47,616 nt of DNA from Candidatus Saccharibacteria bacterium UBA6039 (GTDB lineage: Bacteria; Patescibacteriota; Saccharimonadia; Saccharimonadales; Saccharimonadaceae). Shown here in pieces: positions 7,999-14,875 of the stretch (the stretch's first letter is position 1; each line of letters begins with the position of its first letter). Both the position numbers and the translations under genes were made by a program. The stretch is taken from the NCBI GenBank assembly GCA_002427805.1, contig DIZB01000021.1, forward strand, positions 5,725 through 53,340, written 5' to 3'. Below the pieces are notes generated by a model. That model made no database searches. It was not told the DNA's origin and saw only the letters and a program-made list of their open reading frames with translations.

Positions 7999-8919
7999 AT
8001 GCGTCAATATCTTGATCTACTAAGGGACATCAAAGAAAATGGGGAAACAAAAGGCGACCGGACTGGCACGGGTACTATTAGTGTATTTGGGCGTCAAGTT
8101 CGCTACAACCTCGCCGATGGCTTTCCGGCTGTCACGACGAAAAAACTCTATATGCGCAGTGTTGTGCATGAACTGCTATGGTTCCTTCAGGGAAGTGGCA
8201 ATATCGAATACCTTGCCAAAAATGATGTGCATATTTGGGACGAATGGCCATATAAAGCCTATCTCATTGCAAATGGAGAAACAGTCCCGGATGCAAGTAG
8301 TGATGAGTGGAAGACGGGTATTAAAGAATTTATCGCACACGTCGCGACCGACCACGACTTTGCAATGAAGTGGGGGGATCTTGGCCCCGTGTACGGTGTC
8401 CAGTGGCGACATTGGCCAGATGGCAAGGGCGGTGAGATTGATCAAATTAAAAATGCCATCGATACGATCAAAAACAATCCGAACTCACGTCGTAACATCG
8501 TCAGTGCTTGGAACGTAGCTGAAATTGATGAAATCGTGCGCATTGGCGGGCTGCCGCCATGTCACAATATGTTCCAGTTTAATGTGCGCGGTAATAAACT
8601 CGACCTACACTTATATCAACGAAGTGCCGATACGTTTCTTGGTGTGCCATTCAACATTGCATCATACTCGCTACTTCTTGCCATGATCGCTCAAGTAACT
8701 GGCCTGCAGCAGGGTGAATTTGTACACACAACAGCAGATACACACATCTACCTCAATCACCTTGAGCAAGTAGACGAGCAACTTGCGCGTGAACCACGGC
8801 CGCTCCCAAAGTTAAAACTGAACCCAGATGTAAAAAGCATCGATGATTTCACATTCGAAGACGTCGAACTTGTTGATTACGACCCATACCCACCAATCAA
8901 AGCACCGATCGCTGTTTAG
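7999..8919 (+). CDS. thyA: Thymidylate synthase (ThyA type)
   Basis: 306 residues. It methylates dUMP to dTMP with methylene-tetrahydrofolate and yields dihydrofolate, which FolA next door recycles. Visible are GDRTGTGT (phosphate-binding Arg), WFLQGSGNI, the LGPVYGVQWRHW loop, the catalytic Cys in LPPCHNMFQF, and QRSADTFLGVPFNIASY with HIYLNHLEQV (nucleotide contacts). It is about 40 residues longer than the E. coli enzyme; the extra block (about residues 88-130) sits where Lactobacillus ThyA has its small-domain insertion. The ATG at 7999 follows GGGGGAG (7990-7996); a longer in-frame extension to 7813 starts inside the opposite gene and is rejected. It overlaps folA tail to tail by 4 nt. 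Confidence 0.95.
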   Translation: MRQYLDLLRDIKENGETKGDRTGTGTISVFGRQVRYNLADGFPAVTTKKLYMRSVVHELLWFLQGSGNIEYLAKNDVHIWDEWPYKAYLIANGETVPDASSDEWKTGIKEFIAHVATDHDFAMKWGDLGPVYGVQWRHWPDGKGGEIDQIKNAIDTIKNNPNSRRNIVSAWNVAEIDEIVRIGGLPPCHNMFQFNVRGNKLDLHLYQRSADTFLGVPFNIASYSLLLAMIAQVTGLQQGEFVHTTADTHIYLNHLEQVDEQLAREPRPLPKLKLNPDVKSIDDFTFEDVELVDYDPYPPIKAPIAV

Positions 8920-9398
8920 CCGCGTTCATATGTCACGAAATCGTAATCGTATTTATTGCGATCATCCTTTTCGTGATGCTCTCGAGTTGTTTCGTGCCAT
9001 GTAGCGGTATCCACCGCAGGAAAAAATACATCGGCTGCGAACATGCCGTTTACTTCTGTCGCGATAATACGCTCGGCACTTTCTATCGCTTCCGCATATA
9101 TCTGGCCACCGCCAATCACATATAAGTCATCTTGGCCGGCCAGCTCGTAGGCGTCGTTGAGGCTATGAACAAACTCAACACCATCTACTGCATTATCACT
9201 TCGACTGATAACTATATTACGACGATTCGCAAGTGCTCGGCCAATTGAATCGAATGTCTTACGACCCATAATGATCGTATGGCCGGTTGTGACTTCTTTA
9301 AAGTGCGCCAGATCTGCCGGGAGGTCGCGCTGCCATAACAAATCATTGGCTGCACCAATGCCATAGTTTTTATCATAAGCGACAACTATTGTTTTCAT
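8916..9398 (-). CDS. folA: Dihydrofolate reductase
   Basis: 160 residues, the usual length. It reduces dihydrofolate to tetrahydrofolate with NADPH, closing the thymidylate cycle with ThyA. Motifs: VVAYDKNYGIGAANDLLWQRDLPADLAHFK holds the substrate site (written here in two overlapping parts, GIGAANDLLW and DLPADLAHFK), GHTIIMGRKTFDSIG binds NADPH, and LYVIGGGQIY is the second cofactor loop. No ribosome-binding site precedes the ATG at 9398. A TACTAT -10 box (9406-9411, minus strand) lies 7 nt before it, so translation is probably leaderless. It is convergent with thyA and divergent from dcd. Confidence 0.95.
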   Translation of the reverse strand: MKTIVVAYDKNYGIGAANDLLWQRDLPADLAHFKEVTTGHTIIMGRKTFDSIGRALANRRNIVISRSDNAVDGVEFVHSLNDAYELAGQDDLYVIGGGQIYAEAIESAERIIATEVNGMFAADVFFPAVDTATWHETTREHHEKDDRNKYDYDFVTYERG

Positions 9399-9475
9399 GC
9401 TTCATATAGTAACAGACGCATGAGTCATGTTACAATCGAGGTAATACAGGGGTGTATAAAGGAGAGCTATTTTTC

Positions 9476-10195
9476 ATGAGCGTGTACAGTAATACCGAAA
9501 TTAAGACAGCCATCAAAGATGGAACTATCGTCTGCGTACCGTTTAATGATAAGCATGTTTCCGAAGCAAGCCTCGACTTTACGCTTGGTCACTACTTTTA
9601 CAAACAAGAATACGAAGATGTGTCTCGCGTTTATAACCCTTTCGATAAAGGCGAAGTTGATCGTTACTTTAAGGGCCCACTCGAGGCAATTCCTCATAAA
9701 CAGTGGTGCGAGGCAAACGGTTATGAACTATTCGCAAACATTCCCGAAGACCACCCGATTATCGTGCTGAGGCCGGGTGAGCGAATCTTAGCGCACACTC
9801 ACGAGTTTGTTGGCATCCGCGCACACGGCGGCGCGAGTGAAGTAAAATCTCGTAGTAGCTGGGGACGAAATGGTGTCGCTGTTTGTTTTGATGCCGGGTG
9901 GATTGACCCAGGCTACATCAACCGCATTACCTTAGAGATTTATAACTTAAACCAACACGAATCAGTTGTGCTACCTGTCGGTGAGCGTATTGGACAGCTT
10001 ATTTTTCATAGAACCGGCCCAGTTGAGGGCGACTACAGCGATGGTCGAGGTGGCATTAGTGGTAAGTACCAGCATACGTCTGATCTCGACGAACTCATTC
10101 GTACGTGGTCACCAGAGCAGATGCTGCCACGTGCATATAAAGACTCTCGCAAGCCAGCGCCAACGATTGACCTCCTACCTAAGGGTATGAAGTAG
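9476..10195 (+). CDS. dcd: dCTP deaminase (Dcd/dUTPase family)
   Basis: 239 residues. The enzyme deaminates dCTP to dUTP, feeding dUMP to ThyA. The family core is clear: SRSSWGRNGVAVCFDAGWIDPGY contains the Ser and Arg of the active site, and NRITLEIYNL carries the catalytic Glu (positions split for brevity: SRSSWGR, DAGWIDPGY, TLEIYN). It is longer than the about 190-residue E. coli protein, with extra residues in the N-terminal part and at the C-terminal tail. Whether it also hydrolyses dUTP, as bifunctional forms do, cannot be told. The ATG at 9476 follows AAAGGAGAG; the in-frame GTG at 9452 lies before that site. tmk follows with overlapping stop and start. Confidence 0.9.
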   Translation: MSVYSNTEIKTAIKDGTIVCVPFNDKHVSEASLDFTLGHYFYKQEYEDVSRVYNPFDKGEVDRYFKGPLEAIPHKQWCEANGYELFANIPEDHPIIVLRPGERILAHTHEFVGIRAHGGASEVKSRSSWGRNGVAVCFDAGWIDPGYINRITLEIYNLNQHESVVLPVGERIGQLIFHRTGPVEGDYSDGRGGISGKYQHTSDLDELIRTWSPEQMLPRAYKDSRKPAPTIDLLPKGMK

Positions 10196-10875
10196 TGGTA
10201 GCAGGACTTTTTGTCGCTATTGAAGGCGGCGATGGGTCGGGTAAGGGTACACAAACCGCACTTCTCGTCGATTATCTCGAAAAAGAGCTCAACAAAACTG
10301 TGTTTAAAGTCAGCTTTCCTCGCTATGATAAACCATCGGGCTACTACGTGGGCCGTTACCTTGATGGGGATTATGGAACAGCAGACGAAGTGCCAGCTGA
10401 CCTTGCAAGCCTCGCCTATGCGCTTGATCGTTACGCAGCAAGTGCAGAAATAAATGAAGTCCTTCATAAGCCAGGGAGTGTCGTTGTCGCGGATCGTTAC
10501 GTCGCTTCAAACCTGGCCCATCAAGGCACAAAATTTCATGATGAAGCATCACGCCGTGCATATTATGAGCGTATGAAAAATACCGAATACGCAATTCTTG
10601 GTATTCCAAAACCTACAATTAACATTGTGCTCATTATGCCAACAGAACTTGCTCAGGCAAATGTTGATAAAAAAGACGCGCGACTTTACACCGCAAAAAA
10701 ACGGGACATTCACGAAGCTGATGCCTCACATCTTGACCGCGCGAAAGCTAACTATGAAGAACTATGTGAGCTATACCCTGATGAGTTTACAGCGATTCAG
10801 TGCGTAAATAGTGATGGTGCGATGCGTTCGATTGACGATATTCAACAAGAAATTCGCACAATCCTTAACGTCTAA
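10195..10875 (+). CDS. tmk: Thymidylate kinase-like P-loop kinase
   Basis: 226 residues. It should phosphorylate dTMP to dTDP, the step after ThyA. The P-loop is GGDGSGKGTQ near the N terminus, FPRYDKPSGYYVGRYL follows as the dTMP-binding region, and VVADRYVASNLAHQGTK is the DRY/LID area. The GTG start at 10195 shares its G with the dcd stop codon (TAGTG), with AAGGG upstream, so translation is coupled to dcd. The C-terminal LID part diverges from E. coli Tmk, so the exact nucleotide specificity is inferred from context. It overlaps the next minus-strand gene by 4 nt. Confidence 0.88.
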   Translation: MVAGLFVAIEGGDGSGKGTQTALLVDYLEKELNKTVFKVSFPRYDKPSGYYVGRYLDGDYGTADEVPADLASLAYALDRYAASAEINEVLHKPGSVVVADRYVASNLAHQGTKFHDEASRRAYYERMKNTEYAILGIPKPTINIVLIMPTELAQANVDKKDARLYTAKKRDIHEADASHLDRAKANYEELCELYPDEFTAIQCVNSDGAMRSIDDIQQEIRTILNV

Positions 10876-11795
10876 TCATACACCTGGTCATGCCAATGTT
10901 TTTTCACCTTTTTACGGACAGTGGGGTTATGTTCTACAACGGTGATTGATTGACGGACAATCGTTTCGTGGTCATCTGCTGCCAACAGTTCAGTGACATT
11001 TTCTTTTAGGTATGTCGTGTCGAGAGCAACACGTTTCCACATTTCGATACCGTTCATTTGTTGGCGTGATAAGTCAGCAAGATTAAGGCTTTTCAGCCTA
11101 CTTGTTACTTTTGGATCAATCTCAGAGCCATCATCTAACCGGACATTGAACGAATCACGCACAAAAAACCTATTATCACCTAGCTCTGCAAAATCAAGCT
11201 GGCGAGCCATCATAATACCGATACTCAGTCGATCCATGCCGGTCACTCCCGTGTCCGGCATAAGGATTTCAAATGTCTCTTTTGGCGTGTCATATACCAC
11301 TCCGCCCTTATCAACAACTGCCTGTGTAATTTCGTTCATCATAGGCGCCCTATGTTCAAGTCGATACCCAAAATAAACACCAAGCTTCGCTATCTCTGTT
11401 GAAGAAAGCTGCAGTGCATCTGCACCGTCCATTGTCTCCGACGGAGTCACGTGTCCAAGATACATACGCTCAATAACAGCCAAGATTTCAGGATCCGTAA
11501 TGTCACTTAGGTTAACAAGTCGCGAGATAAAGCTAGACATATTCTTTGTCGCTCGCGTTGCTTCACGACTAAAGTAACTAAGCTTCATGAACTCAAGAAA
11601 CTCGGGTGAAATAAAATCAGGGACGTGATTATCAAAGATGGTTTCGGCCTGACGTCGAACAAAACGCTGTTGAGTTTGTATGCGAGGATCAGTGGGGCGA
11701 ATAGGTGTCGGGCCCCAAGGCGATTGTCGCTTTGATTCCTTAATCACACCTAAAGGTGGATGCCATTTGTTGGCTTCGCTTTTTTCCGCACTCAT
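10872..11795 (-). CDS. Hypothetical protein
   Basis: 307 residues, no family recognised. There is no signal peptide or membrane segment; it is predicted to be cytoplasmic and mostly helical. A Pro-rich start (KWHPPLGVIKESKRQSPWG) precedes a helical body with regularly spaced Leu/Ile. The ATG at 11795 is chosen because a perfect TATAAT (11803-11808, minus strand) ends 7 nt upstream, with TAGACT 17 bp further out. The in-frame GTG at 11822 would place this promoter inside the gene. It is probably a leaderless transcript. It is convergent with tmk, with a 4-nt overlap of the two stop codons. Confidence 0.7.
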   Translation of the reverse strand: MSAEKSEANKWHPPLGVIKESKRQSPWGPTPIRPTDPRIQTQQRFVRRQAETIFDNHVPDFISPEFLEFMKLSYFSREATRATKNMSSFISRLVNLSDITDPEILAVIERMYLGHVTPSETMDGADALQLSSTEIAKLGVYFGYRLEHRAPMMNEITQAVVDKGGVVYDTPKETFEILMPDTGVTGMDRLSIGIMMARQLDFAELGDNRFFVRDSFNVRLDDGSEIDPKVTSRLKSLNLADLSRQQMNGIEMWKRVALDTTYLKENVTELLAADDHETIVRQSITVVEHNPTVRKKVKKHWHDQVYD

Positions 11796-11830
11796 TTTAC
11801 ATATTATATCACTATAGTTCACTTTAGTCT

Positions 11831-11866
11831 AAAATGAGAAAATGCCCCGACCATGAGGGTCGAGGC
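11831..11866 (-). terminator. Intrinsic terminator of the small minus-strand gene
   Basis: On the minus strand GCCTCGACC pairs with GGTCGGGGC (11844-11866, one G-U pair) and is followed by a T-rich run (11831-11843). It lies beyond a second, perfect hairpin at 11890-11921. Confidence 0.7.
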
Positions 11867-11889
11867 GGTGTGAGAGGATAGAACGCAGG

Positions 11890-11921
11890 CTGCGGTGGCG
11901 ACGACACTGTCGCCACCGCAG
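11890..11921. repeat. Perfect 13-bp GC-rich hairpin
   Basis: CTGCGGTGGCGAC (11890-11902) and its exact complement (11909-11921) with a 6-nt loop. It lies just after the stop codon of the minus-strand gene at 11928 and probably protects or helps end that mRNA. Confidence 0.75.
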
Positions 11922-11927
11922 ATCTCG

Positions 11928-12182
11928 TTACTGAGTCGGGAGAAAGTATCGCCGAATCAGGAGGGGGATGAGCGCTGGCGCCTTCGGATCGTCTGCTTCA
12001 GAAAGCAGGATCTTGAAAGCGCTGGTGACCTGCTCGTAGGTGACCCTCTCTTTCTCATGGGAGAGCTGGATCGACTTGAGACGATCCTGCACTTCGTATG
12101 GGAGAGTGAGGTTGTGACGACGGATCTGTTCGATGAGCGCGTTGAGCTTATCGTTGATGGTCGTCTGTACTGCCAGAGTCAT
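11928..12182 (-). CDS. Small hypothetical protein with G/C-ending codons
   Basis: 84 residues, not recognised. It is helical and charged (DKLNALIEQIRRHNLTLPYE, then HEKERVTYEQVTSAFKILL) and without signal or membrane segment; it could be a small DNA- or protein-binding helical domain. The ATG at 12182 follows GAGAGGAAAG at normal spacing and a well-formed promoter lies about 80 nt upstream, so I prefer it to the open frame on the plus strand (11895-12248). Codons are CTC, ATC, AAG, GTC, TAC, unlike the neighbours; the same style recurs at 38.2-41.5 kb and in purH. It is flanked by two hairpins downstream. Confidence 0.65.
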   Translation of the reverse strand: MTLAVQTTINDKLNALIEQIRRHNLTLPYEVQDRLKSIQLSHEKERVTYEQVTSAFKILLSEADDPKAPALIPLLIRRYFLPTQ

Positions 12183-12262
12183 TCTTTCCTCTCTCGCGTG
12201 CCGTCGGTCGGCACTGCGAAATACTATCCAACAGGCCTATTCGGCTAGCTGGACAAAGACTA

Positions 12263-12291
12263 ATTATACAGTATTAAGACATAAAATTCAA
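12263..12291 (-). promoter_or_regulatory. Promoter of the small minus-strand gene
   Basis: On the minus strand TTGAAT (12286-12291) and a perfect TATAAT (12263-12268) are 17 bp apart. The leader is about 75 nt. Confidence 0.75.
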
Positions 12292-12353
12292 GATTTGCTA
12301 GATATGTCCATAACCCGCACAGTGGCACGCTAGAACTAGCGTGTCATGCATTA

Positions 12354-12383
12354 TTGACAACACACACATCCGTTTGCTATACT
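12354..12383 (+). promoter_or_regulatory. rplJ-rplL promoter
   Basis: Perfect TTGACA (12354-12359) and extended TGCTATACT (-10 TATACT at 12378-12383), spacer 18 bp. Transcription should begin near 12390, giving a leader of about 185 nt. Confidence 0.85.
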
Positions 12384-12390
12384 GCGGATT

Positions 12391-12508
12391 AGACATTACC
12401 AAAGACAGTAGCGGTGGAGACACTTAATCAGCTACCGAGGATCATGTAAAACATACATTTTTCGATTAAAGTCTTTGGCAGTGCGAGGTCCAAAGACTTT
12501 TTCTTTTG
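12391..12508 (+). promoter_or_regulatory. L10 leader with transcription attenuator
   Basis: The leader has three complementary segments: CCAAAGAC (12399-12406), GTCTTTGG (12471-12478) and CCAAAGAC again (12490-12497). Segments 2 and 3 form a terminator hairpin (12470-12498) followed by TTTTTCTTTT. Segments 1 and 2 form the competing long-range stem. Between them CGGTGG/CTACCG (12412-12417 and 12432-12437) makes the inner hairpin expected of the L10-L12 binding site. This is the architecture of the Rfam L10 leader, in which excess L10(L12) binding the leader favours termination. The match is by eye; the autoregulation is known for the family and inferred here. Confidence 0.85.
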
Positions 12509-12574
12509 TCCAAAGCCTGCCTGTCCGAACATTCATAATTTGGTCGAAACAACATTAATCAAGGAAGGATTTTT

Positions 12575-13099
12575 ATGGCAATTACCCGCGATAAAAAGAA
12601 CACTTTGGTTGCAGAGCTAAGCGACGTATTATCTAATGCTAGAATGACTGTGTTCGCACAGTACCAAGGCATTAATGTTGCTGATATCCAGGAACTTCGA
12701 CGTGCTGCACGCGTTGCTGGAGTAACAATTACGGTTGTGAAAAACCGACTTGTCCGTGTTGCAATGGCATCTATCGATACCTACAAAAGCACCGACACGT
12801 CACTTTTAACTGGCCAGTTACTCTACGCGATCAGCGATAGCGACGAAGTTGCACCAGCCCAAGTACTGAACACGTTTGCAAAAACGCATCCAGCACTTGT
12901 GTTTGTTGGCGCATTCTCTGGCGAAGGCGCACTACTCACAGCAGCTGAGGTTACGGCACTTGCAGGTCTTCCTAGCAAGAACCAACTCATTGCTGAAGTT
13001 ATTGCACAATTACTTTCACCAGTTCACGATATCACGAGCGCCCTATCTGGCAATTTACACGCCCTGTTAGACGGCGTATCTGCTAAAGCAACCAATTAA
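12575..13099 (+). CDS. rplJ: 50S ribosomal protein L10
   Basis: 174 residues, normal length. L10 is the base of the ribosomal stalk: its N-terminal domain binds 23S rRNA with L11 and its C-terminal helix carries L7/L12 dimers. Signatures are TVFAQYQGINVADIQELRR, VTITVVKNRLVRVAM and, at the C terminus, the L12-binding helix SPVHDITSALSGNLHALLDGV. The ATG at 12575 follows AAGGAAGGA. Expression is probably feedback-controlled through the upstream L10 leader. rplL follows 32 nt later in the same unit. Confidence 0.96.
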   Translation: MAITRDKKNTLVAELSDVLSNARMTVFAQYQGINVADIQELRRAARVAGVTITVVKNRLVRVAMASIDTYKSTDTSLLTGQLLYAISDSDEVAPAQVLNTFAKTHPALVFVGAFSGEGALLTAAEVTALAGLPSKNQLIAEVIAQLLSPVHDITSALSGNLHALLDGVSAKATN

Positions 13100-13131
13100 T
13101 CAATAAGTACATAATTTATAAGGAGGCTATC

Positions 13132-13506
13132 ATGGCTGACATTAAGAAAATCGCAGAAGAGCTAACAAAGCTTACTGTACTCGAGGTCAACGACCTTAAG
13201 AACATCCTAAAAGAAGAATACGGCATTGAGCCAGCTGCTGCTGCAGTTGCAGTTGCCGGTCCAGCTGCTGAAGCTGCACCAACTGAGGACGCTAAGAGCG
13301 AATTCACCGTTACACTTAAAGACGCTGGTGTTCAGAAAGTTGCCGTTATTAAGGCAGTTAAAGAAATCACTGGACTTGGTCTTGGTGAAGCAAAAGCAAT
13401 CGTTGACGGCGCACCTGCACCTGTTAAAGAGAAGGCTAGCAAAGACGAAGCTGACGCTGCAAAGAAACTGCTCGAAGAAGCAGGCGCAACCGTCGAACTT
13501 AGCTAA
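13132..13506 (+). CDS. rplL: 50S ribosomal protein L7/L12
   Basis: 124 residues. L7/L12 forms the stalk dimers that recruit and activate translational GTPases. The N-terminal dimerisation helix (IAEELTKLTVLEVNDLKNIL), an Ala/Pro-rich hinge (about residues 38-56) and the globular C-terminal domain (EFTVTLKDAG, VIKAVKEITGLGLGEAKAIVD) are all present. The ATG at 13132 has a strong AAGGAGG site. The gene is followed directly by an intrinsic terminator, so it is the last gene of the rplJL unit. Confidence 0.97.
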   Translation: MADIKKIAEELTKLTVLEVNDLKNILKEEYGIEPAAAAVAVAGPAAEAAPTEDAKSEFTVTLKDAGVQKVAVIKAVKEITGLGLGEAKAIVDGAPAPVKEKASKDEADAAKKLLEEAGATVELS

Positions 13507-13536
13507 TTTACAATCGACCAATTATGAATCACTTCT

Positions 13537-13567
13537 AAAATACCACCCTGAAATAGGGTGGTATTTT
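13537..13567 (+). terminator. Intrinsic terminator after rplL
   Basis: AAAATACCACCCT (13537-13549) and its exact complement (13555-13567) with a 5-nt loop. An adjoining smaller palindrome (13562-13580) could aid termination in the other direction. Confidence 0.85.
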
Positions 13568-13569
13568 GT

Positions 13570-13760
13570 TAGACAAAATATACAACGCTTTTTGCTTGAC
13601 CTCAGAAAAGTATGTGGAAAAACCACCCATTCTGATCCGACTTGCTCAATATCTTTCTCTTAAGGCCGCTCTACGGGGAACTGAAAGTTCGCCCATGGCG
13701 CTCGGCTCGCCCTTAGTGGGGCATCCTTTCGATTACGCATTGACACTATTGATGGAAGCA
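13570..13760 (+). other. Intergenic stretch with a GC-rich folded segment
   Basis: No convincing gene. A weak TTG-started frame (13566-13814) has no ribosome-binding site and begins inside the terminator. At 13675-13695 GGG-GAACT and AGTTC-CCC form a short hairpin, and GCCC/GGGC pair at about 13708-13722, in an otherwise AT-rich gap. This may be a small RNA or the relic of a leader. GCATTGACA occurs twice (13737-13745, 13758-13766). Confidence 0.35.
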
Positions 13761-13789
13761 TTGACAAAATACCGCTTCGTTGATATATA
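13761..13789 (+). promoter_or_regulatory. Promoter of the CPR conserved gene
   Basis: Perfect TTGACA (13761-13766) and TATATA (13784-13789), spacer 17 bp. A second TTGACA lies 21 bp upstream (13740-13745) without a clear -10 partner. Confidence 0.75.
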
Positions 13790-13831
13790 TAAGGGTAATA
13801 CCACCCAAAAATAGACAAAAGGAAATTGCGA

Positions 13832-14356
13832 GTGACCATGTCTGAATTACCAGAAAAACAAGTAAAGCGCCTACACGCTTTAATCCAAGAAGCAGAAACA
13901 AACCTAGCGGCCGCTAAAGAGCTCCTCATTAGCATCATCGGTGACGACGGAACAGTTCTCACGCCACGTTCGTCTAACCCAGATGACATGGGCGGCAAAG
14001 TCGTTGAAGGCATCTTTGACGGTCAAAAAATGGCCGGTCCTGACGGCAAAGAATATCCAGTGCCTGCTAACTATGCAAGTAAATCAAAGCTTGTTGAAGG
14101 TGACATCCTGAAGCTCACTATTGCAGATGACGGCAGTTTTATTTACAAGCAAATTGGCCCAATCGAGCGTAAGCAAATTATTGGCACGCTCGTACAACAT
14201 GACGGCGCCTACTACGTTGAAGCAAATGGCCGCGAATACCGCATCCTCCTTGCCAGCGTGACATATTTCCGTGTTGCAGTTGGCGACCAAGTAACGATCA
14301 TCGTCCCTGCCGACAACGAAGAGGCCGAGTGGGCAGCAGTCGAAGCCGCACTGTAA
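13832..14356 (+). CDS. Conserved hypothetical protein, two small beta domains
   Basis: 174 residues from the GTG at 13832, which stands 9 nt after AAGGA; the ATG at 13838 (172 residues) is the alternative. The N terminus is a coiled coil (about residues 5-40: KRLHALIQEAETNLAAAKELL). Two beta-rich segments follow: GGKVVEGIFDGQKMAGPDG with VPANYASKSKLVEGD, and IGTLVQHDGAYYVEANGREYRILLA. From memory, proteins with the VPANYASKSKLVEGD signature are widespread in CPR genomes and have no assigned function; this was not searched. The position after rplJL and the coiled-coil/beta plan would suit a ribosome- or RNA-polymerase-associated factor, but that is speculation. Confidence 0.75.
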   Translation: MTMSELPEKQVKRLHALIQEAETNLAAAKELLISIIGDDGTVLTPRSSNPDDMGGKVVEGIFDGQKMAGPDGKEYPVPANYASKSKLVEGDILKLTIADDGSFIYKQIGPIERKQIIGTLVQHDGAYYVEANGREYRILLASVTYFRVAVGDQVTIIVPADNEEAEWAAVEAAL

Positions 14357-14369
14357 AACAATACGCTTA

Positions 14370-14399
14370 TTGCATAACAATTTGTGCTTAAGGTATAAT
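14370..14399 (+). promoter_or_regulatory. Promoter of the toxin-antitoxin pair
   Basis: TTGCAT (14370-14375) and perfect TATAAT (14394-14399), spacer 18 bp. The start codon follows after 6 nt, so the transcript should be leaderless. Confidence 0.75.
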
Positions 14400-14405
14400 G
14401 GAACT

Positions 14406-14522
14406 ATGAACAAAGCACCAGCAAAACCACTCACACCGAAACAGAAGGCTGAAATTGATAAGTCAGTCAAATTGACGGTGCAAAAATATCGAAAAACACT
14501 GCTGCGACTCGCTAATACGTGA
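14406..14522 (+). CDS. Putative Doc-associated antitoxin (38 residues)
   Basis: A 38-residue basic helical peptide (LTPKQKAEIDKSVKLTVQKY, then LLRLANT) whose stop overlaps the toxin start (GTGA). Short proteins of this kind, ending in a helix with RLLA/RLAN-like residues, are common before Doc/Fic toxins and usually neutralise them. That role is inferred from position. No ribosome-binding site is present; the ATG is 6 nt after TATAAT. It is one of only two genes here ending in TGA. Confidence 0.6.
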   Translation: MNKAPAKPLTPKQKAEIDKSVKLTVQKYRKTLLRLANT

Positions 14523-14797
14523 GAAGACTAGAGATCGACTCAGCGCTTTACGCAATTAGTCGTGCCTCCGAACTTCTTAACTATCCTGAACCTCTACCAA
14601 CGCCGGAACCGCGTCACATTCAAAACCTTATTCGCTGTATCGATCAGCCGTTTACAACATTTGATGGCAAATATTTATATTGGAATGTATGGCATCGTGC
14701 TGCGGCGCTATTTTATATGATCATAAAAAACCATCCTCTTGAAAATGGTAATAAACGCACAGCGGTCGTCCTCACAATGGGCGTCCCTATAGTTTAA
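14519..14797 (+). pseudogene. Truncated Doc/Fic-family toxin
   Basis: 92 residues from a GTG start overlapping the antitoxin stop. The Fic signature HPLENGNKRTA (usual form HPFxxGNKRT) near the end carries the catalytic His and the phosphate-binding Asn/Lys/Arg of the Doc kinase/Fic AMP-transferase fold. The helices that should follow it are missing: after VVLTM the frame reads GVPIV and stops, exactly where sequence leading to the IS1595-type transposase begins (about 14780). The remainder of the toxin was not found downstream of the transposase. It is therefore probably inactive, leaving the antitoxin as a relic. Confidence 0.75.
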
Positions 14798-14839
14798 ACA
14801 CGCCATAGGGGTCATTAGGCTTCAGGGATATAATAATTA

Positions 14840-14868
14840 TTGCAATTTGTCAAATAGTTTGATATTCT
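14840..14868 (+). promoter_or_regulatory. Transposase promoter
   Basis: TTGCAA (14840-14845) and TATTCT (14863-14868), spacer 17 bp; the GTG start codon comes 7 nt later. Confidence 0.6.
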
Positions 14869-14875
14869 GACCTCT

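Noticed and set aside
11895..12248. 117-codon plus-strand frame
   Set aside because: Starts inside a hairpin without a ribosome-binding site, while the opposite frame (11928-12182) has a promoter, ribosome-binding site and terminator.
13566..13814. 82-codon plus-strand frame after rplL
   Set aside because: TTG start inside the rplL terminator, no ribosome-binding site, no recognisable composition.
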